Shown: positions 49,743 through 59,043 of the stretch, in pieces
How the letters are laid out: every line of letters starts with the position of its first letter
Numbering within the stretch: the stretch's first letter is position 1
Assembly: GCA_946220775.1 (NCBI GenBank)
Contig: CAMIFC010000009.1
Location: 1 to 59,043, forward strand
Reading direction: 5' to 3'
DNA length: 59,043 nucleotides
Origin: an uncultured Corynebacterium sp.
Lineage (GTDB): Bacteria > Actinomycetota > Actinomycetes > Mycobacteriales > Mycobacteriaceae
Made by a program: the position numbers and the translations under genes
The notes under the pieces: generated by a model
What the model was told of the DNA's origin: nothing
Databases searched by the model: none
The model's input: only the letters and a program-made list of their open reading frames with translations

Positions 49743-50747
49743 TTATGCCTCGTCGAGTGCTGCTGCGGACTCCGGCAGGATCTGCCCGCCATCGACGACG
49801 ATCCCGTGACCATTGATGAAGCGGGCGGCGTCCGAAGCTAAAAAGGCAACAGCATTGCCGATGTCCTGCGGATCGCCGAGCTGCCCACCGGGCACAGCAG
49901 CGGACATATCCGCCACGTAGCTTTCGGACACATCACCCAGCGACCCCGTCAGGATATTGCCCGGCAGCACCGCGTTGACCGTGATGTGATCCTTCGCCAG
50001 CTCGATCGCGGCGCTGCGCACATACCCCATCTGCGCGGCCTTCGACGCCCCATAGTGCGACCATTTCGGGTAGCCGGTGTAGTTGCCGGTGATCGAACTC
50101 GTGACGATGATGCGACCGGCATGCGTCTGACCAGCGCGTCGTCGCAGCTCAGGCAGCGCGGCGGTGATGATGTTGACCGTGCCGCCGACGTTGAGGTCCA
50201 GCAGTTTCCCCATCGTCGCCCCGTCGATCTCGTCGATTGGGGCCTGCGGGTAGGCTCCGGCATTCGCAGCAACAATATCGACGCCACCGAAGCTCGACAC
50301 CGTCTTCGCCACCACAGTTCCGCAATCCTCGGAACTGGTGACATCGCATGGGATGACCAGCACATTCTGATCCTTGAAGGATTCTTGAGTGTCGGTGAGG
50401 TTGTCGTCCTGCAGAGCAGCGATGGTCACGTTTGCGCCTTGGGCAAGTAGTGATTCGACGATCCCGCGGCCGATACCGGTGGATCCGCCGGTGACGATGG
50501 CGGTGCGCCCGGTGAGGTCGAACGCGGATTCGGCGCGTGACGCTGGGGCGGCGCTGCTGTTAGCGCCCACGCTGGTGGTTTCGTCCGTGTTCCGGGTGTC
50601 CGCTGCACTGCTGTTGGTGGCTCCAGTCGTGCTGTTGCTGGCGGTGTCCGCACCTGCCGGGCTGGTGTTGGCGTTGCCAGCGCCCACCGCGCTGCTGTTG
50701 GTGCCGGAAGTGTTGGGGGAGTTACTGATGGTGTTGGTGGTGTTCAT
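49743..50747 (-). CDS. SDR-family oxidoreductase with a low-complexity N-terminal extension
   Basis: A 334-residue protein. The SDR domain starts about residue 75: AIVTGGSTGIGRGIVESLLAQ (cofactor loop), IVAANAGAY, catalytic SSITGNYTGYP, Y-x-x-x-K in HYGASKAAQ. The first 75 residues are composed almost entirely of Asn, Thr, Ser, Gly and Ala (NTTNTISNSPNTSGTNSSAV...), and look like a flexible or recently expanded leader. The ATG at 50747 has a strong ribosome-binding site (AAAGGTCTCACC), so the extension is probably translated. One dispersed motif copy (core 49827) encodes FLASDAARF. Confidence 0.85.
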   Translation of the reverse strand: MNTTNTISNSPNTSGTNSSAVGAGNANTSPAGADTASNSTTGATNSSAADTRNTDETTSVGANSSAAPASRAESAFDLTGRTAIVTGGSTGIGRGIVESLLAQGANVTIAALQDDNLTDTQESFKDQNVLVIPCDVTSSEDCGTVVAKTVSSFGGVDIVAANAGAYPQAPIDEIDGATMGKLLDLNVGGTVNIITAALPELRRRAGQTHAGRIIVTSSITGNYTGYPKWSHYGASKAAQMGYVRSAAIELAKDHITVNAVLPGNILTGSLGDVSESYVADMSAAVPGGQLGDPQDIGNAVAFLASDAARFINGHGIVVDGGQILPESAAALDEA

Positions 50748-50947
50748 GGTGAGACCTTTCTTGGTGTCGGTGGTGTTGTGTCCGGGGGGTGAATCGGCTG
50801 CTGTGCATTAAGGCCGATTAGAGCCTAAAACAAGCCTAATCGGCCTTGCGACGTCGGCATCTATGCAATTGGGGGTTTAGCGGCCCGCTAACCGGGTGAT
50901 CCGTCGGCGTTTCACCTGGTGGGGGCGCCACCCAACCGGCCCCCACG

Positions 50948-51832
50948 CTAGTATTTCCGCAGGTGGAGCTTCGGCTGTCCGCGGAACTTGGCGCGCAGGA
51001 AGTCCGCGACCTCGATGTTCAGCGAGTACAGGTCCTCCGTCAGCGTGCCCAGGGAGCGCAGCGCCAAGCCAGGTCCGTCGATCTGGGTGATGTCGTAGCG
51101 AACGGGGGTCTTGAACTCGAGTGTCTTCAGGTGTTCCCGCAGCTCAGCGATAAGAGAGCCGTCAATCCGCCCATCGACAGCCAGCAGGCTGCCGACGTGC
51201 GTTTGGTCCTCCATGTACAGCATCGAGTCATCGGTGAACTCGCTGGAGCCCGGCAGGATCAGCAGGTTGTCCAGCACTGCCAGCTTCCTGCCGACTTCGA
51301 CGGTGGTGTGCAGGCGAACATCCTGGAACTTGAAGCGCGTTCCGTCCGGCGACCAGCCGGGCGTGACGATCTCCGCGGTGATGAACGATGCACTGGGGTC
51401 CATCTGCACGTTCATGAACTGGGCGTACGAGGCGTCCTCGTACGCGATCAGCTGGTCCGGCAGGTATTCCAGCACGGCGTTTTCGCCGAGCACCACGTGA
51501 ACGTCCTGCAGGGAGCGTTCGTCTGGCGTCTTGTAGATTTTCGTCGCTGATTGATCCGATAGCAGCAGCGAGGAGTCCGCATCTACGCGCACGGTGATGT
51601 GGTAATCATCGCCGCGCAGGTAGCCACCGCCTGGGTTGACGATTTGGTAGTACACCTGCCCGGAGTCATCCAGGTAGTGCGGGCGGATGACTCGCAGGGC
51701 GCCTTGGTAGTACTGCCGTTCGGAGTGTGACTTGCCCTCGCGTTGGCTGATGTGCAGGTCAAGGCGACCGATGGGGTCGCGCAGCACGTGGTGGCGCCGC
51801 GGCGGGGTGTCGATAAACGGTGAAGGTTTCAT
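50948..51832 (-). CDS. ureD: Urease accessory protein UreD
   Basis: A 294-residue chaperone (UreD/UreH) that with UreF and UreG forms the complex loading nickel into urease apoenzyme. Last gene of the ure cluster. The family-like segments QSATKIYKTPDERSLQDVHV and YLPDQLIAYEDASYAQ are visible. Gap of 28 bp from ureG. No anomalies; the 115-bp spacer after the operon contains a possible weak hairpin. Confidence 0.9.
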   Translation of the reverse strand: MKPSPFIDTPPRRHHVLRDPIGRLDLHISQREGKSHSERQYYQGALRVIRPHYLDDSGQVYYQIVNPGGGYLRGDDYHITVRVDADSSLLLSDQSATKIYKTPDERSLQDVHVVLGENAVLEYLPDQLIAYEDASYAQFMNVQMDPSASFITAEIVTPGWSPDGTRFKFQDVRLHTTVEVGRKLAVLDNLLILPGSSEFTDDSMLYMEDQTHVGSLLAVDGRIDGSLIAELREHLKTLEFKTPVRYDITQIDGPGLALRSLGTLTEDLYSLNIEVADFLRAKFRGQPKLHLRKY

Positions 51833-51860
51833 GCTTCGCGCGTGTCCTTTCGTCCCCGGT

Positions 51861-52475
51861 TTACTTAGCCAGATCCTGCATGAGCACGTCTTCGCGGATC
51901 CACTTCAGCACGTCGTCGAGGCCTTCGTCCTTCTTGAGGTTGGTCATCACGAATGGCTTGTCCCCGCGGAAGGCCTTCGAGTCTTCGGCCATCACGTTCA
52001 GGTCCGCGCCGACGTACGGCGCCAGGTCGGTCTTGTTTATCACGAACAGGTCGGACTTGATCATGCCCTGGCCGGCCTTGCGCGGAATCTTCTCACCCTG
52101 CGCGACGTCAATGATGTAAATCGAAAAGTCCACCAGCTCTGGGGAGAACGTCGCCGAGAGGTTGTCACCACCGGACTCCACAAAAACGACCTCCAGCTCC
52201 GGGCGGCGTTTCGTAATCTCTTCGTACGCCGCCTCGTTCATCGAGGTGTCTTCACGAATCGCGGTGTGCGGGCAGCCGCCGGTCTCAACACCGATAATGC
52301 GGTCCTCGTCGAGCACAGAGTTGCGCGCCAGAATCTTGGCGTCCTCGAGCGTGTAAATGTCGTTGGTGATCGCGGCCATGCTGACTTCGCCGTCGAGCGC
52401 GCGCGTAATGCGCTCAATCAGTTCCGTCTTACCCGAGCCAACTGGTCCGCCGATTCCGATCTTGATTGGTGCCAT
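51861..52475 (-). CDS. ureG: Urease accessory GTPase UreG
   Basis: A 204-residue SIMIBI-class GTPase. P-loop GGPVGSGKTELIERI (about 9-23), nickel-binding Cys-Pro-His in ETGGCPHTAIRED, and VVFVESGGDNLSATFSPELVD. It delivers nickel to urease powered by GTP hydrolysis. It follows ureF after a 101-bp gap that contains an inverted pair of dispersed motif copies. Confidence 0.97.
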   Translation of the reverse strand: MAPIKIGIGGPVGSGKTELIERITRALDGEVSMAAITNDIYTLEDAKILARNSVLDEDRIIGVETGGCPHTAIREDTSMNEAAYEEITKRRPELEVVFVESGGDNLSATFSPELVDFSIYIIDVAQGEKIPRKAGQGMIKSDLFVINKTDLAPYVGADLNVMAEDSKAFRGDKPFVMTNLKKDEGLDDVLKWIREDVLMQDLAK

Positions 52476-52509
52476 TGTTCTTGGTTCCTTTCGGTTTGTG
52501 TTTTGTTTG

Positions 52510-52582
52510 TTTCTTTTTTAGGACGCCACCCGAACCCACGGGATGATCCACTGCAAGGGGGTGGCGTCCGGAAAAATTAGGA
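52510..52582. repeat. Inverted pair of dispersed motifs between ureF and ureG
   Basis: TTTTTTAGGACGCCACCC (52514-52531) and GGGGGTGGCGTCCGGAAAAA (52557-52576) are arms of an inverted repeat able to fold into a hairpin: GGACGCCACCC pairs with GGGTGGCGTCC, with T's and A's outside. It may act as a terminator or attenuator in the ure message. Paired inverted uptake sequences play this role in Neisseria and Haemophilus. Confidence 0.75.
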
Positions 52583-53416
52583 CATGAACATGCGCGAACG
52601 GTGAGTTTCGTGCTGGATCTGCGCGATTTCCAGGCCAGGGGAGGACATGCCCAGGTCAACGAAGGTGAGGGTCATGATCTTCCCGGCGGTGTCGTTGATC
52701 ACCGGGTACATGGTGGACAGGACGCGTTGGCCGGCGTCTTGGCCGATGGGGATGCCGCGGATGCCGTTTTGGGTCAGCGAGACCGTGAGTTGCATCAGGT
52801 AGCTGCGCACGGCGGCTTCGACATCTTCGCCGAGCAGCCCGAGGGCCAGGCCGTGGACGAGCGCTGGGCAGCCGTGGAGTTCGTCATCGATGACGGCTTG
52901 GCTGTAACGGTCCAGGATCGCGTAACCGGGAACGGCGACGGGGCCGATCTTGGCCATGCGGGTGCCCATGGAGGAGTTGGCGTCGCGCACTTGGCGGGGC
53001 ACGAGCGAAACGTGAGCCAGGGTGTCGAGTTCCGTGAGCTTGTCGAAGGCCTCATCGGTGGAGAGTTCATCGGAGCGGACCTGGCGACCAACTTCTGCGG
53101 CGAAGCGGGCGATCAGCCCATCGTTGTAAGCAGCTTGGCGCAGGTAGGAGCGCAGCCAGGTGATGAACGTGTCGGGGTTCGTCACGATGTCTCGCTGCAG
53201 GTAGGTTTCCAGCCCGTAGGAGTGGCTGAACCCGCCGGTCGGCAATGCCGAGTCGGTGAGGTGCAGCATCACGAGCTGAGCCTGGACGTCGGCGGGCACC
53301 TGCGCGCGGGCCTCTGCATGGTCGGCGTCGGTGTTGGCCGCGCTGGCGGACACTTTGCCGCTGGCCGCCGCGCTGGTGGCAACGCCGGCCGTGCGATTAG
53401 TGGGAGTGTTCGGCAT
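52577..53416 (-). CDS. ureF: Urease accessory protein UreF
   Basis: A 279-residue all-helical chaperone. LHLTDSALPTGGFSHSYGLETYLQ is the conserved N-terminal signature; RQVRDANSSMGTRM and GIPIGQDAGQRVLSTMYPVI the later ones. The first 40 residues are Ala/Ser-rich. Start at 53416 overlaps the end of ureE by 20 bp. A copy of the motif pair lies just after its stop. Confidence 0.93.
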   Translation of the reverse strand: MPNTPTNRTAGVATSAAASGKVSASAANTDADHAEARAQVPADVQAQLVMLHLTDSALPTGGFSHSYGLETYLQRDIVTNPDTFITWLRSYLRQAAYNDGLIARFAAEVGRQVRSDELSTDEAFDKLTELDTLAHVSLVPRQVRDANSSMGTRMAKIGPVAVPGYAILDRYSQAVIDDELHGCPALVHGLALGLLGEDVEAAVRSYLMQLTVSLTQNGIRGIPIGQDAGQRVLSTMYPVINDTAGKIMTLTFVDLGMSSPGLEIAQIQHETHRSRMFMS

Positions 53417-53891
53417 GGCGGAAAGCCTCCGGCATCACGCGATCTTCACGGGTGTAGTTCACACCGTGGTGCTTCAGGTGGTCTTCGACGGTGTGGTCGT
53501 ATTGCAGAACCATGACGTTCTCGCCGTACTCCGAGTTTTCGTCGAAGAACTGCGCCTGGAGGTGGCGGTTGCCCAGGGAGTGTGTCACCTTGCCCATTTC
53601 GTAGGTGCTCGTTGGCTTAAAAATCAGGACGTCAGTGGGCTTGACCTGCACCGTGATAATCACCTCGTCATCCTTGTAGAGGATGTCGCCGTCCTTGAGC
53701 TCCTTGACGTCGCTGTCGAGGCGCAGTCCGATTTCGCGGCCGGTGTCGGTGCTGACGCGCTGGATGCGCTTGACGAGTTCGAGGTTATCGAGCGCGACGC
53801 GCTCTTCGGTGAGCCCGCTGAGGTCAGCGTCCGAAAGCTCGGAGCGGTTCCCCAGGATTTCGGTAATGATCATGTGATCTCCTTTGAGCAT
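53397..53891 (-). CDS. ureE: Urease accessory metallochaperone UreE
   Basis: A 164-residue nickel-binding protein with a two-domain UreE fold (MIITEILGNRSELSDADLSG; MVLQYDHTVEDHLKHHGVNYTRE). The C-terminus ends RHAEHSH, a short histidine tail in place of the long polyhistidine seen in some species. It starts 181 bp after ureC, with a strong terminator hairpin between. Confidence 0.92.
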   Translation of the reverse strand: MLKGDHMIITEILGNRSELSDADLSGLTEERVALDNLELVKRIQRVSTDTGREIGLRLDSDVKELKDGDILYKDDEVIITVQVKPTDVLIFKPTSTYEMGKVTHSLGNRHLQAQFFDENSEYGENVMVLQYDHTVEDHLKHHGVNYTREDRVMPEAFRHAEHSH

Positions 53892-53976
53892 TGGGGGTGG
53901 GAGGGGTTATTTAAAAACTAAATTTGTTATTCAATTGACCACTGTAATGCGTGGTGTCATTAGTGCTACTGAAAAC

Positions 53977-54021
53977 AAACGCACCGGACCCGCGGCTTAG
54001 AGCCGAGGTCGCGGTGCGTTT
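53977..54021 (-). terminator. Terminator hairpin between ureC and ureE
   Basis: AAACGCACCG (53977-53986) and CGGTGCGTTT (54012-54021) form the base of a long stem with CGCGGCT/AGCC inside; on the - strand TTTGTTTTC follows. It probably limits transcription from the structural genes into the accessory genes. A possible separate ureE promoter (TTGAAT - 16 bp - AAATAA) lies on the far side. Confidence 0.75.
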
Positions 54022-54072
54022 GTTAATCAGCGGTGCTCAACAGTCGTTGAATCCTTTGGATTGGGAGTGCGA

Positions 54073-55788
<1,716 letters not shown>

Positions 55789-55884
55789 GTTTGTTCTCCT
55801 TAGGAGGTTATCGTCCAGCGGGTTGCCTGAACGGCAGTGCTGGGAAAAGTTGGAAGAGTTGTTCGTAGGTGTGTTGTGTGACGG

Positions 55885-56196
55885 CTACTTGAGCTTGCCG
55901 TTAACCTGCTGGTTGAACCCGTGAACCTCGCGGGCACCAGCAAAGTCGACAAGGTCAACAGTGCGCTTATCGCCTGGCTCCAGGCGGACAGCCGTGCCAG
56001 CTGGGATGTCGAGGCGCTTGCCGTAGGCAGCATCGCGGTCGAACTCAACAGCCTTGTTGATCTCGTAGAAGTGGAAGTGAGAGCCGATCTGGATCGGGCG
56101 GTCACCGGTGTTGGTGACCTCGATGGTCGTAGCCTCGCGGCCTTCGTTGAGCTTGACCGGCTCGTCGAGGAAGAAGTACTCGCCAGAAATGGTCAT
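55885..56196 (-). CDS. ureB: Urease beta subunit
   Basis: A 103-residue structural subunit (IEVTNTGDRPIQIGSHFHFYEINKAVEFDR; RLDIPAGTAVRLEPGDKRTV). Separate ureA and ureB genes, as in other actinobacteria. It lies 22 bp after ureA and 96 bp before ureC, with AAGGAGTTTTTTCA upstream. Confidence 0.97.
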   Translation of the reverse strand: MTISGEYFFLDEPVKLNEGREATTIEVTNTGDRPIQIGSHFHFYEINKAVEFDRDAAYGKRLDIPAGTAVRLEPGDKRTVDLVDFAGAREVHGFNQQVNGKLK

Positions 56197-56218
56197 TGAA
56201 AAAACTCCTTCTGATGAC

Positions 56219-56521
56219 TTAGCGAATTGGGTTGTGGACTGTGACCAGCTTGGTGCCGTCCGGGAAGGTCGCTTCGACCTGGACGTCGCTAATCATCTCT
56301 GGAACGCCTTCCATCACGTCATCGCGCGTGAGGTACTGCTGACCTTCGCTCATCAGCTCAGCGACCGTCTTGCCATCGCGAGCGCCCTCGAGCAGCTCTG
56401 CGGTGATATAAGCAACGGTCTCTGGGTGATTAAGCTTGACGCCGCGCTCCTTGCGACGACGGGCCAAATCCGCGGCAACAACAATGAGGAGCTTTTCCTG
56501 CTCCCGTGCTGTGAGGTGCAT
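56219..56521 (-). CDS. ureA: Urease gamma subunit
   Basis: A 100-residue subunit, first gene of the operon (MHLTAREQEKLLIVVAADLARRRKERG; KLNHPETVAYITAELLEGARDG; EGVPEMISDVQVEATFPDGTKLVTVHNPI). Good ribosome-binding site (AGGAGAAACATG). The regulatory region upstream holds no clear nickel-regulator site by eye. Confidence 0.97.
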   Translation of the reverse strand: MHLTAREQEKLLIVVAADLARRRKERGVKLNHPETVAYITAELLEGARDGKTVAELMSEGQQYLTRDDVMEGVPEMISDVQVEATFPDGTKLVTVHNPIR

Positions 56522-57402
56522 GTTTCTCCTGTGTTCGACTGTAAGTTGGGTAAAGGGGTCAATCAGAATGGCGATTCATATTGTTGGAATCAACCAAGAA
56601 TTCCGGCTGTTCACTTCACCGCTCTGCCTTTCAAATTGGCCGATTGGCTTATTGAATTGGCAGGAGTCATGACGTCCCCGAGCCTACCACCGAACTGTGT
56701 ATCAGGGCGTGGGGCAAAGGGCGAATCTAAGCCAGCTGGCGAACGTTAAAGCTCTCGACACTCCAAGATACCAGCACTTTTCTATTATTTAATCCTTATC
56801 TAGCTTTAATGGATGATTAGTAGTGCTTTTAGTGTTCGGCGTCACTATTTTCGGGCATTTGGTGGTGTTGTGGTTGTTATTTCGGGTGTGTTGATGGGGT
56901 ATATCGGGCGCTCACCTGCAAAGATGGCGTGGGGATGTGGACGGTGTGGCGGATTGGCGTCCGAAAAGAAGGGTGTTGAACGAAGTTTGCGTGGGGAATG
57001 GCTGGCGAAGCTGCGTGTTGGGATGGCGTGACCGAGTCTTAGAGGTGCGATTAGGTGGCTGGAAGTGGCGATTGCCTCGAGTAGACTAATGGAGAAAAGG
57101 TGATATAAAAGTTAATTCGACTCCCGAAGGATGGCTCTCAAGTGGCCGGTAATTCATGTTGGGAAAGACAATAATAATTAAACATGAACAATTGCGACGC
57201 AGGTAATAGTTGATCCTGAGAGTGGGGGTGGTCCGCCATTTCATCGCCATTATTCAATGGATAGGTGGAATATCATTTCGGGGCAGGAGGATGGCCCTGG
57301 GCGGAACCGGGCCGACTCCGCGTGGAACCTTGGGGTGACAGGCCGGTGCGACGGGTTAAATGACGGCCCAGTGCGACGGATCAGTACGAAGGATAAAAGG
57401 AA
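56522..57402. other. Intergenic region upstream of ureA
   Basis: 881 bp without a convincing gene. It is AT-rich near 56775-56830 and 57100-57190, contains one dispersed motif copy (core 56956, GGCGTCCGAAAAGAAGGG), and ends at a terminator for the acyltransferase gene. A 72-codon frame at 56813-57031 lacks a ribosome-binding site. Promoters for the urease operon should lie between 56522 and about 56800. Confidence 0.5.
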
Positions 57403-57442
57403 AGGCGCCGACCCCACCATCACATGGTGAAAGTCGGCGCCT
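57403..57442 (-). terminator. Terminator of the acyltransferase gene
   Basis: AGGCGCCGAC and GTCGGCGCCT make a perfect 10-bp stem with an inner ACCAT/ATGGT stem; on the - strand TTTCCTTTT follows. It is oriented for the gene at 57532-59043. Confidence 0.85.
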
Positions 57443-57531
57443 AGCCGTCGGCGTGGCGGGCGGCGTTGCCTTCGCTGCCAGGGTCAGCGAGAGGCGCGCT
57501 GAACGGCCTAGAGCGCCACTTAGAACACCGC

Positions 57532-59043
57532 TTAAAGCGCGCGCAAGTACGTCGCCAGCAGCTCCGCGGCGCGGTCGAGGTTGGCGATGAACTCGTCTGG
57601 CTGGTCGGCGTCATCGGACCAGTAGTTCACCAGGTACTCGATCGTGGATTCGCCTGGCGTGTAGTTCACGCCGAAGCCCTCCGGCACCGACGGCGCGTAG
57701 GCGTACCGAATGATCTGGGTGTTCGAACCGACAGATGACGTCGACAGGAAATCCTCCCGAGTCTTTCGGACGCCAGTATCCTCAAACAAGGACATCGCCT
57801 GACGCCGCTGGGTGGCCATGAAGTTCAGCCCCCACAGGTGACGGTCGATCGCGTTGCCGGACTTGCACAGTTTCACCCACGTGCGGTGGGCCTCGAGTGC
57901 GTCGGTCAACCGTTCGCGCAGTTCAGCCGGGTAGTTCGCGGCATCTGCGCCAGCGACGGCTTGCGCGGCGTCGGTGCCAGCAGCGCCCGATGCGCCAACC
58001 AGTCCCTCAGCGAAGGCTACCGCCTCCGGCGTGACCGCGCGGAAGCACTCCGTGCGGCCGCGCTTGAACTCGCGCATATCGACCGACTCGTAAACGCTTC
58101 GCACGTGGCCGTAGGTGAGCTGCTGGGCGATGGTCATAATCAGCTGGCTCATGGCGTCCGCGCTGAAGCGGAAGTCGAGCTCCGCATCAGGCACGCGGGG
58201 CACCTCGACGATGGTCAACGCTGGGGCGTCCTCGCCGCGTCGTTCCACTGGTGCCGGCGAGGCAGCCCGGCGGGTTGGCGGCACAGGAGTTTCGTTGCGA
58301 GCGGTGACGAAGTCGCTGCGCAGTTCTTCTTCGGGCTCGGCTTCGTCGCGCTCGATCTGGCGGTCGGCGATTTCGTCGGCGCTCACGCGTGGTTGTGCGC
58401 CCTGACCAGCGGCGTGACCAGTACCGTCGGTGTCGCTCAGCGCGCCGGAAACATCCCCGCGCAACGCCTGCGCCGATTCTCGCAGCGCTGCCGGGATGCC
58501 TCGCCACACCAGCTCCTTGACCTGGGCGGCGGCCTCCGACCCGGCGGCTTCGTCGCCGACGCGGATGTCCTGGATGCGCTTAACAGCGGTAACGAGCGTC
58601 GCGCCATCAACAACGCTGTGCTCGACATGCATCGCCATGTAGTCATCAGCCAAGCCGATCACGTAGGTGATGGGCTTATAAACCCACGCCACACCAGTGT
58701 CATACGCGGTGTGTCGCAGGTGTTCTTCGACAGTGCGCTCACGCGGATCCAGCGACACCGCGAACATCTGGTCGCGCAGCTTCTGGTAGTTCTCCTGGTT
58801 GCGAGGTTCGATCAGCATCTCCGCCAGCGGGCGGGCGAGCTCACCAGAACCCAGGTAGCTAATGTCCGCGAAACCTAGCGACCCTGCACGCACTCCCGCG
58901 TTGGCAATCTTTCCTAGGGCAGCACGGATGGTGGTGGTTGAAAGGGCGTGGCCACTGGCGTCCGAAACATGAACGTCCCACATACGACCGTTGAGCAGGA
59001 CGCCGATCGTACGGTTCGCACCGCCGCGGGTGGGGCGGTGGAT
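57532..59043 (-). CDS. Carnitine/choline O-acyltransferase family protein, partial (5' end off the window)
   Basis: At least 503 residues, open at the right edge: the frame continues upstream of the first ATG (58983) through GVLLNGRMWDVHVSDASG to the window end. The catalytic His in MHVEHSVVDGAT (H-x-x-x-D-G), AHRTWVKLCKSGNAIDRHLWGLN (CoA/carnitine-binding segment), SSVGS and GFGVNYTPGESTIEYLVNYW are characteristic. These enzymes move acyl groups between CoA and carnitine or choline. The middle third (about 180-270) is an Ala/Glu/Arg-rich insertion of low conservation. Two motif copies (57768, 58957) fall in it. Such a gene fits a lipophilic corynebacterium feeding on fatty acids; inferred. 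Confidence 0.85.
   Translation of the reverse strand: MHRPTRGGANRTIGVLLNGRMWDVHVSDASGHALSTTTIRAALGKIANAGVRAGSLGFADISYLGSGELARPLAEMLIEPRNQENYQKLRDQMFAVSLDPRERTVEEHLRHTAYDTGVAWVYKPITYVIGLADDYMAMHVEHSVVDGATLVTAVKRIQDIRVGDEAAGSEAAAQVKELVWRGIPAALRESAQALRGDVSGALSDTDGTGHAAGQGAQPRVSADEIADRQIERDEAEPEEELRSDFVTARNETPVPPTRRAASPAPVERRGEDAPALTIVEVPRVPDAELDFRFSADAMSQLIMTIAQQLTYGHVRSVYESVDMREFKRGRTECFRAVTPEAVAFAEGLVGASGAAGTDAAQAVAGADAANYPAELRERLTDALEAHRTWVKLCKSGNAIDRHLWGLNFMATQRRQAMSLFEDTGVRKTREDFLSTSSVGSNTQIIRYAYAPSVPEGFGVNYTPGESTIEYLVNYWSDDADQPDEFIANLDRAAELLATYLRAL

Noticed and set aside
56813..57031. 72-codon frame in the ureA upstream region
   Set aside because: No ribosome-binding site, composition unlike neighbours; contains a dispersed motif copy, and nothing else supports it.

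Overview
The window looks like chromosome from a urease-positive Corynebacterium, close to lipophilic species such as C. urealyticum or C. jeikeium (inferred). The evidence is the ureABCEFGD gene order, actinobacterial families (CmtR, DUF1023 hydrolase, DUF3151, GH76), HspR boxes before clpB, and the housekeeping order pyrE - lysoplasmalogenase - TrmH - GH76 - fba - DUF3151 - purA. No rRNA, tRNA or CRISPR array was seen.

Layout. 1-971 (-) holds a small type VII-like cluster running off the left edge, followed by a pair of perfect DnaA boxes. 1171-6505 has a nitrilase-family amidase, a globin-reductase and clpB. 6502-12784 is a catabolic unit: class III CoA-transferase, glutaryl-CoA-dehydrogenase-like enzyme, divergent IclR regulator and a DctPQM TRAP transporter. 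Together these suggest uptake of a dicarboxylate such as glutarate and its conversion to crotonyl-CoA. The dctM gene carries a 7-bp tandem duplication that shifts its C-terminus, and dctP has no canonical start codon for its signal peptide.

13868-22660 is an 8.8-kb GC-rich mobile element (serine integrase, HUH/helicase Rep, MobV-like relaxase, coiled-coil membrane Mob protein, CmtR and a metal-export ATPase). It is inserted inside a luciferase-like monooxygenase gene whose halves lie at 13051-13879 and 22648-22896. Both halves share the 12-bp core TAGCGCATGTCG in the same reading frame.

23068-40046 is mostly core: a sulfurtransferase without its cysteine, an EIIA-like protein without its phospho-histidine, gcvPTH, an EamA transporter, pyrE behind a structured leader, and fba. 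40080-43458 is an AT-richer accessory patch in which a LuxR-type regulator / small membrane protein cassette is repeated three times in different stages of decay, with an IS110 transposase relic. 43516-50747 carries an FUSC-family protein, GltS, purA, an acetyltransferase and an SDR. 50948-56521 (-) is the urease operon, and the right edge is a partial carnitine/choline acyltransferase.

The most unusual global signal is a short dispersed motif, GGGTGGCGTCC followed by an A-rich purine run. I count about 20 copies outside the mobile element and none inside it. It occurs in both orientations, within unrelated genes and between genes, and once as a closely spaced inverted pair in the urease operon. 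This pattern resembles DNA uptake sequences of Neisseria and Pasteurellaceae.
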